Shown: positions 1 to 8,827 of the stretch, piece after piece
Layout: the number at the start of each line of letters is the position of its first letter
Numbering within the stretch: the stretch's first letter is position 1
Source of the DNA: Cryobacterium sp. BB307
Lineage (GTDB): Bacteria > Actinomycetota > Actinomycetes > Actinomycetales > Microbacteriaceae
Direction: 5' to 3'
Assembly (NCBI RefSeq): GCF_012274275.1
Contig: NZ_JAANZA010000002.1
Coordinates: 62,001-126,000 of the forward strand
Length of the DNA stretch: 64,000 nt
Made by a program: the position numbers and the translations under genes
The notes under the pieces: model-generated
Databases searched by the model: none
Told to the model about the DNA's origin: nothing
What the model saw: only the letters and a program-made list of their open reading frames with translations

Positions 1-315
1 GTCGCCGAAGACGGCGTACATCCAGGCATCTTGAAGGGCGTCGAGACGTGAGGCGTAGGCCGCGTCGTCGATCTTGCCGCTGTTGTGCTCCCACCGGGTC
101 CGGAACTCGATGCCTTCAAGTGCGCTGAACTGGCCGCACTCCCAGTCGGGACTTGCAACCCGGCCGAACATGTCCGCCGGCGATGGAGAGGGAGCCTCAG
201 CGGCTACCGGACTCGGCGCCGGTGAAGGCGTGTCAGTGGCGATCGTGCACCCGGCTGTACCGATTGCCACGGCCAGCAGGAGAACAACGGAGAAGTGGCG
301 CGACCTCGGGTTCAT
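1..315 (-). CDS. Putative secreted lipoprotein, partial (runs off left edge)
   Basis: The N-terminal 105 codons are visible from ATG at 315; the rest lies outside the window. Residues 1-23 form a lipoprotein signal: basic start (NPRSRH), hydrophobic core, and a lipobox ending TAGC with Cys23 as predicted lipidation site. A Pro/Ser/Ala-rich linker (about residues 30-50) follows, as in actinobacterial surface lipoproteins, and then a Trp/Cys-containing folded region (DWECGQF). I do not recognise the family. The protein probably sits on the outer face of the membrane. Confidence covers the frame and signal, not a function. Confidence 0.7.
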   Translation of the reverse strand, partial: MNPRSRHFSVVLLLAVAIGTAGCTIATDTPSPAPSPVAAEAPSPSPADMFGRVASPDWECGQFSALEGIEFRTRWEHNSGKIDDAAYASRLDALQDAWMYAVFGD

Positions 316-408
316 CTCGCCATCGTAGCCGCGGTCCAATCGAAAGATGAGTCCAAACCTACTTCGGCCCGTTTGCAACAACCGATGAGGGATGGGAGAA
401 CGGATGAA

Positions 409-1062
409 CTATGTGGCGCAGTTGCGGGCAGGAAGTGCGGGGATGGTGAGTGTGGGTTCACCGATATCGGTTATCGGTCCTGGGTTCGAATAGGTGTCCC
501 GGTACCAGATGTCCAGCGAGTGACCATTGCGCTCGGCAATGTACTCACCGTGCGCGAACCGCAAACCATCCGCATGGCCTGTGCGAGCGACTGTCGCCGC
601 GAGGAGACCGTTCGGCTCATAGATGGTGCCGCTTGTGTCAAAGAGCCCGCGTTGCTCTTCTACTACGTATCCTGTTTCGCACCCGTCGCTAAGAAGCGGC
701 GTCACGATCGCGTCAGCGCTGAAGGCCCACAACGCGGGCCAGATTGCGGCAAAGGCCAGGAACCGCGCCGGGACCATGAGCAGGAGCCCCGTCCTTGGCA
801 CAGGGATCAGGCACAGAGCGACACCGATCAGACCGAACGCCACCATCATCGTGACGGCAGCAATTGAATCTGAGTCGATAGAGCCGATAAGTACCTTCTG
901 TCTTCCTCCCGAGCGCATGTCGATCAGCGCCAGCGCTAAAAGAATCAGCGCTGTGCACCCAAGAAAGACCGCAATCACAACGAGCAGCGCCCGACGAACC
1001 CAGAAGGGGAGAGACACGGGCGGTTCGGCCTCCCCAGGCCAGCTCGGAGGTGTAAGTGACAT
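409..1062 (-). CDS. Hypothetical membrane protein
   Basis: 217 residues from ATG 1062 (MSLTPPSW). A longer upstream reading is possible, but its extra 37 residues are Arg-rich and look non-coding. Three hydrophobic segments are seen at about residues 22-45, 62-85 and 95-115, followed by a roughly 100-residue polar domain with two Cys. This suggests a membrane anchor with an extracytoplasmic C-terminal domain. No family is recognised. The ribosome site is weak (GGTGAA right before the start). Its neighbours are the edge lipoprotein on the same strand and a tRNA-Gly upstream. Confidence 0.7.
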   Translation of the reverse strand: MSLTPPSWPGEAEPPVSLPFWVRRALLVVIAVFLGCTALILLALALIDMRSGGRQKVLIGSIDSDSIAAVTMMVAFGLIGVALCLIPVPRTGLLLMVPARFLAFAAIWPALWAFSADAIVTPLLSDGCETGYVVEEQRGLFDTSGTIYEPNGLLAATVARTGHADGLRFAHGEYIAERNGHSLDIWYRDTYSNPGPITDIGEPTLTIPALPARNCAT

Positions 1063-1214
1063 TTCACCAGTATGAGACTGAATGACCCGAAAGGCTCTCC
1101 TGGAGCGACCCGCCGGGCGCGCTTCCCTGGATGAAAGGGTCCGATTACCGCGATTGCGAGCCGGCTGTCTCAACTAGGTTGGCAAAAGTCTCAACAAGGT
1201 TGGCACGTGTCAAT

Positions 1215-1288
1215 TGGAGGGGATGACGGGAATCGAACCCGCACCATCAGTTTGGAAGACTGAGGCTCTACCATTGAGCTACATCCCC
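1215..1288 (-). tRNA. tRNA-Gly (anticodon TCC)
   Basis: On the minus strand the acceptor GGGGATG (1288-1282) pairs with CATCCCC (1225-1219). The anticodon loop is CTTCCAA, giving anticodon TCC. The T-arm contains GGTTCGATTCC. The discriminator T is followed by an encoded CCA (1217-1215). All arms fold as expected for glycine tRNA. Confidence 0.97.
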
Positions 1289-1343
1289 ACAGGCGCCTGA
1301 ATCAGGCGCGACTGCCGTAGCTACTGTACCGGATGCGTCAAGC

Positions 1344-2417
1344 TCACGGGATCGGCACGCCCGCCTCACGGAGCCACGCCAGCGCGGGATCCAGGTAGGT
1401 ACCAACGTTCAGCCCGAGGTCGACGCCCGCCCACTGCCTGAGCACGACGTAGCCGACGACGATCGACAGCAGCACGCCGAGGATGCCGAGGAACACGCCC
1501 CAACCCGCGCGTCGTCGACCATTCGGCCGGTAGCCGAGTCGACCCCAGCCGCGAGCTCGCGCCGCGCCGATCCCGCCAACGATGAACGCGGCGACGCTCA
1601 GCACGAATACAGGCACGACAACCGACAGCAGACCCAAGATGAGGCCGATGGTCGCGGGGAAGTTCCTGCGGTCGTCCTGCGCACGGTGGGGGAGCGGCGG
1701 ATTCGCCTCACCCGCGCGAGGAGCGCTCAAGCTGGTGTCCGGCAGACCTGACAACCGTGGCGCCGTGGCCATCCCGGCCGGCGCGGTCGGCAAACCGGGA
1801 GGCGCAGGAGGAAGGTCTGCCGCGCCCAGCGGTGCCGAGCGGACCGGAGGCGCCGGCTGCGCGAGGGGCGCAGCTGCTGAAGGTGAAGGGGGCGCTGCCT
1901 GAGCGGGGGCGGCAGGCGGAGCGGAGGGCGGAGGCGGCGCTGACGTCCGCAGCGGTTGCGCACTCGCCGGCGGCACCGGCGCGGGAGCAGCGCTTCCAGG
2001 GAACCGCGGCGCGGCCGGCGCAGCAGGAGTGGTCGGCAGGGGTGGTGCCGGAGGGGCAGCTAGAGCCGACGCGAAGGCCGCCTCGAAACTGGGCAGCTCA
2101 TTGTGCGACGGCCCGAACGAGACCAGTTCTGCAGGCAAAGCCGCGGTGGCCATGGCGGGTGCGGCAGGCTGCGGCGTGCCGCCATCCGGAGCATTCCCCG
2201 AAGCCCGTAGCGGGGTCGCCGAACTCGGCGGCGGCGGAGCGGAAACCGGGCCGCTCGACGTGATCGCGAGCGGTGCTGCAGGCAGCGACGCATTCCCCGT
2301 CGGCTTGGGCACCGAATGGCTCGTCCAGTTCTTCCCATCGAACCAACGGATGTTTCCGGTGACGATCGGATCCGGGTACCACCCGGCCGTCGGCGCACCA
2401 GTGATCGTGTCAGTCAT
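1344..2417 (-). CDS. DUF2510 domain membrane protein with proline/alanine-rich linker
   Basis: 357 residues from ATG 2417. The start is set where the DUF2510 motif begins (AGWYPDP, then RWFDGKNWT at about residues 11-35). A very Pro/Ala-rich region of about 190 residues follows. The C-terminus has at least two membrane segments (about residues 250-285 and 300-325) and a short extracytoplasmic tail. Such proteins are common in Actinobacteria and have no settled function; the DUF2510 part should face the cytoplasm. The region from 2418 to the tRNA-Pro carries a TAGACT -10-like hexamer at 2531 that could serve the tRNA and tig. Confidence 0.85.
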   Translation of the reverse strand: MTDTITGAPTAGWYPDPIVTGNIRWFDGKNWTSHSVPKPTGNASLPAAPLAITSSGPVSAPPPPSSATPLRASGNAPDGGTPQPAAPAMATAALPAELVSFGPSHNELPSFEAAFASALAAPPAPPLPTTPAAPAAPRFPGSAAPAPVPPASAQPLRTSAPPPPSAPPAAPAQAAPPSPSAAAPLAQPAPPVRSAPLGAADLPPAPPGLPTAPAGMATAPRLSGLPDTSLSAPRAGEANPPLPHRAQDDRRNFPATIGLILGLLSVVVPVFVLSVAAFIVGGIGAARARGWGRLGYRPNGRRRAGWGVFLGILGVLLSIVVGYVVLRQWAGVDLGLNVGTYLDPALAWLREAGVPIP

Positions 2418-2592
2418 GCGGGCCACCGTTCCCCCCGGGTCAGCATCAGCATCCGCACGAGGTCGGATACTGCCGCCAGCATAGGGCAATCCCAACCGAT
2501 AACCACAGCGAACCGCTCGCGAAAAGCGGCTAGACTTGCCGAGGCCAATTTGCGTTCACTTGCGCGTGCACTGGCCGAGCCACCCAGTTGAA

Positions 2593-2667
2593 CGGGGCGT
2601 AGCTCAGCTTGGCTAGAGCGCCCGCTTTGGGAGCGGGAGGCCGCAGGTTCAAATCCTGTCGCCCCGA
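2593..2667 (+). tRNA. tRNA-Pro (anticodon TGG)
   Basis: The acceptor CGGGGCG (2593-2599) pairs with CGCCCCG (2660-2666). The anticodon stem CCCGC/GCGGG encloses TTTGGGA, giving TGG. The T-loop is GGTTCAAATCC. CCA is not encoded; the discriminator A is followed by CGA. It lies only 39 nt before tig and may share its transcript. Confidence 0.97.
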
Positions 2668-2706
2668 CGATTGCCCATTTCCATCATCAGGAGTAACGAC
2701 AAGCCC

Positions 2707-4113
2707 ATGAAGACCACCGTCGACCGGTTGAGCCCCACCCGCGTGAAGCTGATCATCAACGTCAGCCCCGAGGAGCTCAAGCCCAGCATTGACCACGCCT
2801 ACAAGCACATCGCTGAGCAGGTCAACATCCCTGGTTTCCGCAAGGGCAAGGTGCCGCCGCCCATCATCGACCAGCGGATCGGCCGCGACGAGGTAATCAA
2901 CCACGCTGTGAGCGAGGGACTCGACAAGTTCTTCCGGCAGGCAACCGAGGAGACCGGCATCCGCCCGCTCGGCCGCCCGGAAGCCGACGTCACCGAGCTC
3001 CCGAACAGCAAGGATTTCAGCGGCGACCTGGTCGTCACCGTCGAGGTCGACGTGCGGCCAGAGTTCGAGCTGCCCTCGCTGGACGGCGTCGAGCTCACCG
3101 TCGACCCGATAGAGGTGACGGATGACGAGGTCGAGGCCGAGCTCGAGAACCTGCGCAGCCGCTTCGGCACCCTCGTCACGGTGGACCGCCCCGCCAAGAC
3201 CGGCGACTTCGTACAGATCGACCTCAAGGCCACCATCGGCGACAGCGAGGTCGACACCGCGACCGGCATCTCCTACGAGGTCGGCAGCGGCGAGCTCATC
3301 GAGGGCATCGACGAAGCGCTCGACACCCTCACCGCGGGGGAGAGCACCACGTTCGACGCTCCGCTGCTCGGCGGCGACCACGCAGGCGAGACCGCGCTGA
3401 TCTCGATCGACCTGATCGCGGTCAAGGAGCGCGACCTGCCCGAGGCGGACGACGACTTCGCTCAGATCGCCAGCCAGTTCGACACCATCGACGAGCTGCG
3501 CGAGGACCTCCGCGTGCAGCTGAACCAGTCCAAGGTGTTCGGTCAAGGCGCCAAGGCGCGCGACCTGCTCGTCGAGAAGCTGCTCGAGTCGGTAGAGATC
3601 CCGATCCCGCAGCAGCTCATCGACGACGAGGTGCACCGCCACCTCGAGAACGAGGGACGCCTCGAGGACGACGAGCACCGCGCCGAAGTTGCAGAGTCCA
3701 GCGAGAAGACGTTCAAGCAGCAGCTGCTGCTCGACGCCGTGGTCGAGGCCGAAGAGGTCAAGGTCAGCCAGGACGAGCTCACCCAGTACCTGGTGCAGAG
3801 CGCCGCGCAGTACGGCATGGAGCCGGGCGAGTTCATCCAGGTGCTGTCGCAGAACGGCCAGATCCCCGGCATGGTCGGTGAGGTCGCGCGCGGCAAGGCG
3901 CTAGCGCGCGTGCTCGCCAAGGCCACTGTCAAGGACACCGCAGGCAACGTGGTCGACCTTTCCGCCTTCACCGCCACCCCGGATGAGGACGAAGACGGCT
4001 TCGACCCGCGCGGCACCGCCGACATGCTGCAGCAGCTGAACTCAGCCGACACCGGCACCGACCGCCACGGTCGCACACCCGACCACGAGCACTTCGGTCA
4101 CGACCACCAGTAG
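2707..4113 (+). CDS. tig: Trigger factor
   Basis: 468 residues from ATG 2707, with AGGAG at 2689-2693 upstream. This is the ribosome-bound chaperone and peptidyl-prolyl isomerase that meets nascent chains at the exit tunnel. The N-terminal ribosome-binding domain has the conserved signature GFRKGKVPP (about residues 44-52). The FKBP-like PPIase domain lies at about 155-240 ([10 protein letters not shown], then the [11 protein letters not shown] region), and a long helical C-terminal domain follows. The tail ends in an acidic, His-rich stretch. Followed by a strong hairpin terminator and, further on, clpP1-clpP2, a classic tig-clp neighbourhood. Confidence 0.97.
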   Translation: MKTTVDRLSPTRVKLIINVSPEELKPSIDHAYKHIAEQVNIPGFRKGKVPPPIIDQRIGRDEVINHAVSEGLDKFFRQATEETGIRPLGRPEADVTELPNSKDFSGDLVVTVEVDVRPEFELPSLDGVELTVDPIEVTDDEVEAELENLRSRFGTLVTVDRPAKTGDFVQIDLKATIGDSEVDTATGISYEVGSGELIEGIDEALDTLTAGESTTFDAPLLGGDHAGETALISIDLIAVKERDLPEADDDFAQIASQFDTIDELREDLRVQLNQSKVFGQGAKARDLLVEKLLESVEIPIPQQLIDDEVHRHLENEGRLEDDEHRAEVAESSEKTFKQQLLLDAVVEAEEVKVSQDELTQYLVQSAAQYGMEPGEFIQVLSQNGQIPGMVGEVARGKALARVLAKATVKDTAGNVVDLSAFTATPDEDEDGFDPRGTADMLQQLNSADTGTDRHGRTPDHEHFGHDHQ

Positions 4114-4124
4114 TCGCATCGACT

Positions 4125-4160
4125 CGCGGGCTGGGCTTCGGCTCGGCCCGCGCTGTCCTT
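4125..4160 (+). terminator. Hairpin terminator after tig
   Basis: A 12-bp stem (4125-4136 with 4141-4152, two G-U pairs) closed by a TTCG tetraloop and followed by the pyrimidine run CTGTCCTT. It ends at the 3' end of the convergent TPR gene, so it may work both ways. Confidence 0.75.
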
Positions 4161-4650
4161 AACGGACGGATGTGAGTTCGTCGGCGTAGGCATGGATCGC
4201 CCGCGAATACTCCGTCATGGTGCCCGCAAGCGCGTGCAGCGCGATCGCCGCACCCTTCTGCGGGTCGCCGCCCGACACGTGAGCCAGCGCGAGGAAGGCG
4301 TTCGCTGCTGAGGACTGCGGATGCGCCGGGTCGGTGACCCCGCTCTCCTCGAGTATCCGGATGGCTTCGCTCGCCTCTCCGAGGTTCCGCAACGTGCTCG
4401 CGAGCTGGATGATCGCGTAGGACTTGTGCGGCTCGGGCAGCCCCGCCTCGAGCGCCCGGCGGTACAGAGGTGCCGCCTCGGCCTCCTGCCCGACATAGTC
4501 CCTGGCGCTGGCCGCCTCGAACGCGGCGAGGGCATCCGTTTCGCCCCGCTCCGCCACCAGCTCATCGATCCGGCGCAGCACTTCAGCCTCGCCGAGTTCG
4601 GCAGCGGCACCCCACACAGCATCGACCCGAGCATCCCAATCCGCATTCAC
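4159..4650 (-). CDS. Small tetratricopeptide-repeat protein (TPR_5-like)
   Basis: 163 residues if translation starts at GTG 4650 (VNADWDARVDAVW); the longer frame upstream is Arg-rich and overlaps the clpP1 promoter and start. Two or three TPR-like helical repeats are visible: EAEAAPLYRRALEAGL, then SYAIIQLASTLRNLGEASEAIRIL, then SAANAFLALAHV. It matches a conserved actinobacterial single-domain TPR family thought to mediate protein contacts; the partner is unknown. It is convergent with tig and divergent from clpP1. Confidence 0.8.
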   Translation of the reverse strand: MNADWDARVDAVWGAAAELGEAEVLRRIDELVAERGETDALAAFEAASARDYVGQEAEAAPLYRRALEAGLPEPHKSYAIIQLASTLRNLGEASEAIRILEESGVTDPAHPQSSAANAFLALAHVSGGDPQKGAAIALHALAGTMTEYSRAIHAYADELTSVR

Positions 4651-4716
4651 GCCTGTAAGCGTAGGCGGGACTCTCAGCCGACGGCGAACACGGCAGTTCG
4701 CAAGGTGTCGCTCGGA

Positions 4717-4722
4717 TAGATT
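4717..4722 (+). promoter_or_regulatory. -10-like hexamer upstream of clpP1
   Basis: TAGATT lies 36 nt before the chosen clpP1 start. No good -35 is seen at 16-18 bp. I searched this gap for a ClgR-type CGC-N5-GCG operator and did not find a convincing one. Confidence 0.35.
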
Positions 4723-4758
4723 CGTAACGCAAGCGACAACTGAATGGAGCGCGACAGC

Positions 4759-5358
4759 ATGGCCCAACCGGCACTCGTCAGCAGTATCTTCGACCAACTC
4801 CTCAAGGATCGGATCATCTGGCTCGGATCCGAGGTACGCGACGACAACGCGAACGAGATCTGCGCCAAGATCCTCCTCCTCGCCGCCGAGGACTCGAGCC
4901 GCGACATCTACCTGTACATCAACTCGCCCGGTGGCTCGATCACCGCGGGCATGGCGATCTACGACACCATGAAGTTCGTCGGCAACGACATCGTCACGGT
5001 GGGCATCGGCATGGCGGCGTCAATGGGTCAGTTCCTGCTGTCCTCCGGCACTAAGGGCAAGCGGTACATCACGCCGAACGCGCGCGTGCTGCTGCACCAG
5101 CCCTCCGGCGGCTTCGGCGGCACCGCTGCCGACATCCAGACTCAGGCCAAGCTGATCCTCGACATGAAGCAGCGGATGGCTGAGCTCACCGCGGAGCAGA
5201 CCGGCAAGTCCATCGAGCAGATCATCAAGGACGGTGACCGCGACAACTGGTTCACCGCGCAGGAAGCGCTGGAGTACGGATTCGTCGACCACCTGCGCGA
5301 GTTCGCCACCGACGTCGTCGGCGGCGGCGGAACCGAAGACACCTCGGCAGAGAAGTAG
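4759..5358 (+). CDS. clpP1: ATP-dependent Clp protease proteolytic subunit 1
   Basis: 199 residues from ATG 4759, which has GGAG at 4746-4749; an in-frame ATG at 4744 lacks a ribosome site. It is a serine peptidase of the ClpP barrel. The triad is Ser88 (GMAASMGQ), His113 (LLHQPSGG) and Asp162 (GDRDNWF), with family-typical spacing. The oxyanion segment YINSPGGS (53-60) is intact. Actinobacteria assemble a mixed ClpP1P2 tetradecamer that takes substrates from ClpX or ClpC1; clpP2 follows 18 nt later in the same operon. Confidence 0.97.
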   Translation: MAQPALVSSIFDQLLKDRIIWLGSEVRDDNANEICAKILLLAAEDSSRDIYLYINSPGGSITAGMAIYDTMKFVGNDIVTVGIGMAASMGQFLLSSGTKGKRYITPNARVLLHQPSGGFGGTAADIQTQAKLILDMKQRMAELTAEQTGKSIEQIIKDGDRDNWFTAQEALEYGFVDHLREFATDVVGGGGTEDTSAEK

Positions 5359-5376
5359 GGAACAGGCACAAACACC

Positions 5377-6060
5377 ATGGAATTCACGAACCCCTCAATG
5401 TCCTCCGGCTACCAGCCGTCAGGGCTGGCCCGCCCGACGGCGGAGTCGCGCTACATCCTGCCGAGCTTCGAGGAGCGCACAGCCTACGGCTACAAGCGCC
5501 AGGACCCATACGCGAAGCTGTTCGAGGACCGCATCGTCTTCCTCGGCGTGCAGATCGACGACGCCTCGGCGGATGACGTCATGGCGCAGCTGCTCGTGCT
5601 CGAGAGCCAGGACCCCGACCGTGACATCGTCATGTACATCAACTCACCCGGTGGCTCCTTCACTGCAATGACGGCGATCTACGACACGATGCAGTACATC
5701 CGGCCGCAGATCCAGACCGTATGCCTCGGCCAGGCGGCATCGGCGGCCGCCGTGCTGCTCGGCGCCGGTGCGCCCGGCAAGCGTCTCGCGCTGCCGAACG
5801 CGCGCATCCTGATCCACCAGCCGGCAACCGGTGACGCCGGGCGCGGCCAGGCCTCCGACATCGAGATCCAGGCGCGGGAGATCCTCCGGATGCGCACCTG
5901 GCTCGAGGAGACCATCTCGCAGCACTCAGGCCGCACGATCGAGCAGGTCGGCTCCGACATCGACCGCGACTACATCATGAGTGCCGCCGAGGCGCTCGAG
6001 TACGGCCTGATCGACCAGGTGCTCACGAGCCGCAAGAGCGTGCCGGCGCTCACCAAGTAG
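5377..6060 (+). CDS. clpP2: ATP-dependent Clp protease proteolytic subunit 2
   Basis: 227 residues. The triad is Ser122 (GQAASAAA), His147 (ILIHQP) and Asp198 (DIDRDYIM); there are two extra residues in the handle region compared with ClpP1. The YINSPGGS segment is at 87-94. The 30-residue N-terminal extension is typical of actinobacterial ClpP2 and is processed in relatives. The second ring of the ClpP1P2 particle docks the AAA+ partner. Ends the operon just before a strong terminator. Confidence 0.97.
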   Translation: MEFTNPSMSSGYQPSGLARPTAESRYILPSFEERTAYGYKRQDPYAKLFEDRIVFLGVQIDDASADDVMAQLLVLESQDPDRDIVMYINSPGGSFTAMTAIYDTMQYIRPQIQTVCLGQAASAAAVLLGAGAPGKRLALPNARILIHQPATGDAGRGQASDIEIQAREILRMRTWLEETISQHSGRTIEQVGSDIDRDYIMSAAEALEYGLIDQVLTSRKSVPALTK

Positions 6061-6081
6061 CGCCCGCCAGGAACCAAGAAT

Positions 6082-6114
6082 GCCCCGCACTCTCGAGTGC
6101 GGGGCTTCTTGTTG
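6082..6114 (+). terminator. Intrinsic terminator after clpP2
   Basis: Perfect 10-bp GC stem (6082-6091 with 6096-6105), CTCG loop, followed by TTCTTGTTG. Confidence 0.9.
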
Positions 6115-6141
6115 CCCGACGCCATGTGAAAGAATCTGCGT

Positions 6142-6504
6142 ATGGATGCAGATAACGTGATTGGCGGTGCGGGCGACGCCGAGTTCGCCGAAGTCGCGGT
6201 CGAGGTATTCCGGATGCTCGCCGACGCGACTCGGGTGCGGATCATCCTCGCCCTGCGTGCTGGGGACCTGTCGGTCAGCGAGCTGGCGGAGGCGGTTGGA
6301 AAGTCGCCGGCGGCGGTCTCGCAGCACCTCGCCAAGCTGCGTCTGGCACGCATGGTCTCGACCCGTCATGTCGGCACGCGCGTGTACTACCGCCTCGAGG
6401 ACGAGCATGCGAGTGCGCTCGTCACGAGTGCCATCCAGCAGGCCGAGCACTCGCTCGGCGGAGTGCCGCGCCACCACCGTTCGGACGCACGGAGCGCCTC
6501 ATGA
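6142..6504 (+). CDS. ArsR/SmtB-family metal-sensing repressor
   Basis: 120 residues. A winged-helix ArsR domain spans about residues 20-100: RMLADATRVRIILALRAGDLSVSELAEAVGKS, then the recognition helix SPAAVSQHLAKL and wing HVGTRVYYRL. His/Asp-rich C-terminal residues (HHRSDAR) and the downstream cation exporter suggest a Zn/Co/Ni-type sensor. The stop overlaps the exporter start (ATGA), so the pair is translationally coupled. An AAGAAT hexamer at 6130-6135 lies 6 nt before ATG, so the mRNA may be leaderless and autoregulated. The metal is inferred, not shown. Confidence 0.9.
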   Translation: MDADNVIGGAGDAEFAEVAVEVFRMLADATRVRIILALRAGDLSVSELAEAVGKSPAAVSQHLAKLRLARMVSTRHVGTRVYYRLEDEHASALVTSAIQQAEHSLGGVPRHHRSDARSAS

Positions 6505-7571
6505 CGCACGAGACCCGCGAGCACGACGACCACCACCCGCACGACCATCACCACGATCACGGTCACGACCATCAGCACGGGCACGATCACGCCCACGGGC
6601 ACACCCATCCGACCGGGTTGAAGGGCTTTCTGCATTCGATCTTCGTGCCGCACAGTCATGATGCCAGCGACTCGATCGACGATGCGCTGGAGGCGAGCTC
6701 GCAGGGCATCCGCGCGGTCAAGCTGAGCCTGGTCGGCCTCGGTATCACCGCCGTGCTGCAGCTGTTCGTCGTCATGATCAGCGGCTCGGTCGCCCTCCTG
6801 GCCGACACCGTGCACAACTTCTCCGACGCGCTCACCGCAATCCCGCTGTGGATCGCGTTCGTGGTCGGCCGCCGGGCAGCCAACCGGCGCTACACCTACG
6901 GATACGGGCGTGCCGAAGACCTCGCCGGGCTGTTCATCGTCGCCATGATCGCGCTTTCGGCAGTCGTGGCCGGTGTCGAGTCGATTCGAAGGCTCATCGA
7001 GCCGATGCCGATCAGCAACCTCGGCTGGGTGCTGGCCGCGGGCATCATCGGCTTCGCGGGCAACGAGCTCGTCGCCGTCTATCGGATCCGAGTCGGCCGC
7101 CGCATCGGATCCGCGGCGCTCGTCGCCGACGGGATGCACGCCCGCACCGACGGGTTCACATCCCTCGCGGTCGTGCTCGGTGTCATCGGCGTGTGGTTTG
7201 GGATGCCGCTGGCCGACCCGATCGTCGGTCTGGTCATCACCGCGGCGATCCTCGTGCTGCTCTGGGGGACCGCACGTGACATCGGCCGTAGGCTCCTCGA
7301 CGCTGTAGACCCGGAACTGGTGGACCGCGCCGAGGAAGCTCTGGCTCGCGTCGATGGCGTGCGCTCGGTCGACGTCGTCCGGCTCCGCTGGATGGGCCAC
7401 CGGCTCACGGTTGCCGCCGACATCGACGTCGATCCTTCGCTGTCAGTGTCGGCGTTCAGTCAGATCGAGCAGCGGGCAGCGCACGCGCTATCGCATGCGC
7501 TGCCCGGCGTCGGACTGGTCCGACTCAGCCCTTCGGCGCGCTCTTCGCGCGATGCACCAGGATCGCAATAA
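6501..7571 (+). CDS. Cation diffusion facilitator (Zn/Co/Cd-type exporter)
   Basis: 356 residues. The cytoplasmic N-terminus has 15 His within residues 1-36, a metal-chelating tail. Six membrane segments follow. The transport site has paired HxxxD motifs: His105/Asp109 in TM2 (DTVHNFSD) and His213/Asp217 in TM5 (DGMHARTD), the His-Asp pattern of Zn-type CDF proteins. The C-terminal ferredoxin-like cytoplasmic domain (about 270-350) is present. It acts as a proton-coupled metal exporter in the membrane. Its last 47 nt overlap the 3' end of the convergent CopC-like gene. The His-rich tail resembles DmeF, but the substrate cannot be fixed. Confidence 0.93.
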   Translation: MTHETREHDDHHPHDHHHDHGHDHQHGHDHAHGHTHPTGLKGFLHSIFVPHSHDASDSIDDALEASSQGIRAVKLSLVGLGITAVLQLFVVMISGSVALLADTVHNFSDALTAIPLWIAFVVGRRAANRRYTYGYGRAEDLAGLFIVAMIALSAVVAGVESIRRLIEPMPISNLGWVLAAGIIGFAGNELVAVYRIRVGRRIGSAALVADGMHARTDGFTSLAVVLGVIGVWFGMPLADPIVGLVITAAILVLLWGTARDIGRRLLDAVDPELVDRAEEALARVDGVRSVDVVRLRWMGHRLTVAADIDVDPSLSVSAFSQIEQRAAHALSHALPGVGLVRLSPSARSSRDAPGSQ

Positions 7572-8145
7572 GCGCACCGATCGCCCCGAGTCCCAGCACG
7601 CCGCCGAGGAGCAAGCCCCACGGCGTGCCGCTGTCCGCGACCGTCTCGGCGTCGTCCCCGTTGTCGGTGGGCAGTGGCGTGTCTGTCGCGTCGGAGGTCT
7701 GCTCCGGCGCGGCTGCCGGCTCCTCGCCACACATCGGCGCAGTCGCGCGTCCCTCGCTGATCGGCGCATCCGGGGCAGCGGGCGCCCAGCTGAACGGAAT
7801 GGTGCCCGAGATGGTGTGCCCGTCCGCGGAGACGACCTGCCAGTCCAGGGTGTAGTCGCCGGGCGCGCCGAGCTCCGGCACGCTTGACGCGCTCGGTCCC
7901 TCGACGACGACGCAACCGTTTCCGTAGAACAGCCCGTCGGCATCCGTCACCTGCATGATGGCCGCGCCAGCGGGAAGCAGGTCGTCGCTCGTGCGGATCT
8001 CGAAGCGCGCGGGCAGTTCGGTGAGCACTTGATCGTCCGATGGCGTCGTCGAGATGACGGCGTTGTGCGCGGATGCCGGCCCGGCCAGGCCGAGCAGCGC
8101 GATGGTTGCGACCGCTCCTGCGGCCATTAAGTTCTTGCGTTTCAC
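7525..8145 (-). CDS. CopC-like copper-binding secreted protein with C-terminal anchor
   Basis: 206 residues. The signal peptide is cut after ASA26, leaving His27 as mature N-terminus (HNAV), the copper-brace residue of CopC proteins. The CopC beta-domain spans about 27-125 and keeps VVSADGHTISGTIPFSW. A Thr/Pro/Asp-rich linker (about 130-170), one membrane helix (about 175-195) and a basic tail follow. It should sit outside, tethered to the membrane. The 3' end overlaps the CDF gene by 47 nt. The next gene upstream on the same strand (8222-8827) is a His-bearing membrane protein. Confidence 0.88.
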   Translation of the reverse strand: MKRKNLMAAGAVATIALLGLAGPASAHNAVISTTPSDDQVLTELPARFEIRTSDDLLPAGAAIMQVTDADGLFYGNGCVVVEGPSASSVPELGAPGDYTLDWQVVSADGHTISGTIPFSWAPAAPDAPISEGRATAPMCGEEPAAAPEQTSDATDTPLPTDNGDDAETVADSGTPWGLLLGGVLGLGAIGALIAILVHRAKSAPKG

Positions 8146-8221
8146 TGTGATCTTCTTTCAGCCGTGGGCTGCACGGCGACAATGTGGCACGCGGATGCGT
8201 GAGTGCTTCGTTCGCCGATCT

Positions 8222-8827
8222 TCAGGCGAAGAGGGCGAGCGGCGGACCGCGATGCCGCATCGGCGACAGCATCCGTCGCAGCGCACGCGGGGAGATACTG
8301 CGTGACAGTTGCGCGCCGGATGCCCGGCGGGGGAGAGCCACGGGGGCGACGAGCAGCCGGTTGAGCAGTGCGCCGACGCTGAGCCGCGCGGTCTCGAGCA
8401 GGCTCCAGAAGGCCCGCTCGCCGAAGCGCAGAATCAGGAAGGTGATGGCCGCGGCCACCGCGTGGGCGAGCCACATGGTCTCACCCGCGTGCACAGCGTG
8501 CACGGTGGGCGCGATCGGCTGAAGATTGGCGAGCCCGCCCGGATGCGCGTGCGCTGCGACAGGTACCGCTGCGATCGGTGCGCTCAGGCTGCTGAAGAAC
8601 GCGTGGAACGCGAACTGGCTCAACGCGATCGAGACGGCCAGTCGCATCCGGGACAGCCGCTTGCCGGCCAACGCGACGCAGAGCATGCCGGAGAAGGCGA
8701 GGCAGAGCAGGATGCCGGCCGGTCCAGGAAGGGCGCCATCGGCTGCGGCGTGCGAGAAGGCTGCGACGAAAGTCGACACCAGAGCCGCCGCCTGACCGCG
8801 GGCGACGCGGGCCCAACGTGTCGACAT
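8222..8827 (-). CDS. Hypothetical polytopic membrane protein with His-rich loop
   Basis: 201 residues from ATG 8827 (MSTRWARV); an upstream in-frame start is possible. About four membrane helices are seen. A loop near the middle (PVAAHAHPGG, HAVHAGE) carries several His that could bind metal. The C-terminus is Arg-rich and cytoplasmic. No family is recognised. It lies 76 nt upstream of the CopC-like gene on the same strand, so a joint role in copper handling is likely but only inferred. Confidence 0.75.
   Translation of the reverse strand: MSTRWARVARGQAAALVSTFVAAFSHAAADGALPGPAGILLCLAFSGMLCVALAGKRLSRMRLAVSIALSQFAFHAFFSSLSAPIAAVPVAAHAHPGGLANLQPIAPTVHAVHAGETMWLAHAVAAAITFLILRFGERAFWSLLETARLSVGALLNRLLVAPVALPRRASGAQLSRSISPRALRRMLSPMRHRGPPLALFA

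Noticed and set aside
2530..3678. Minus-strand frame over tig and tRNA-Pro, with [14 protein letters not shown]
   Set aside because: That peptide is the well-known false translation of a tRNA-Pro gene; the rest is antisense to tig.
4651..4758. ClgR operator before clpP1
   Set aside because: No CGC-N5-GCG pair of acceptable quality was found.
6510..6610. CACGAC/CATCAC-rich stretch as a DNA repeat
   Set aside because: It is the His/Asp-rich metal tail of the CDF protein.
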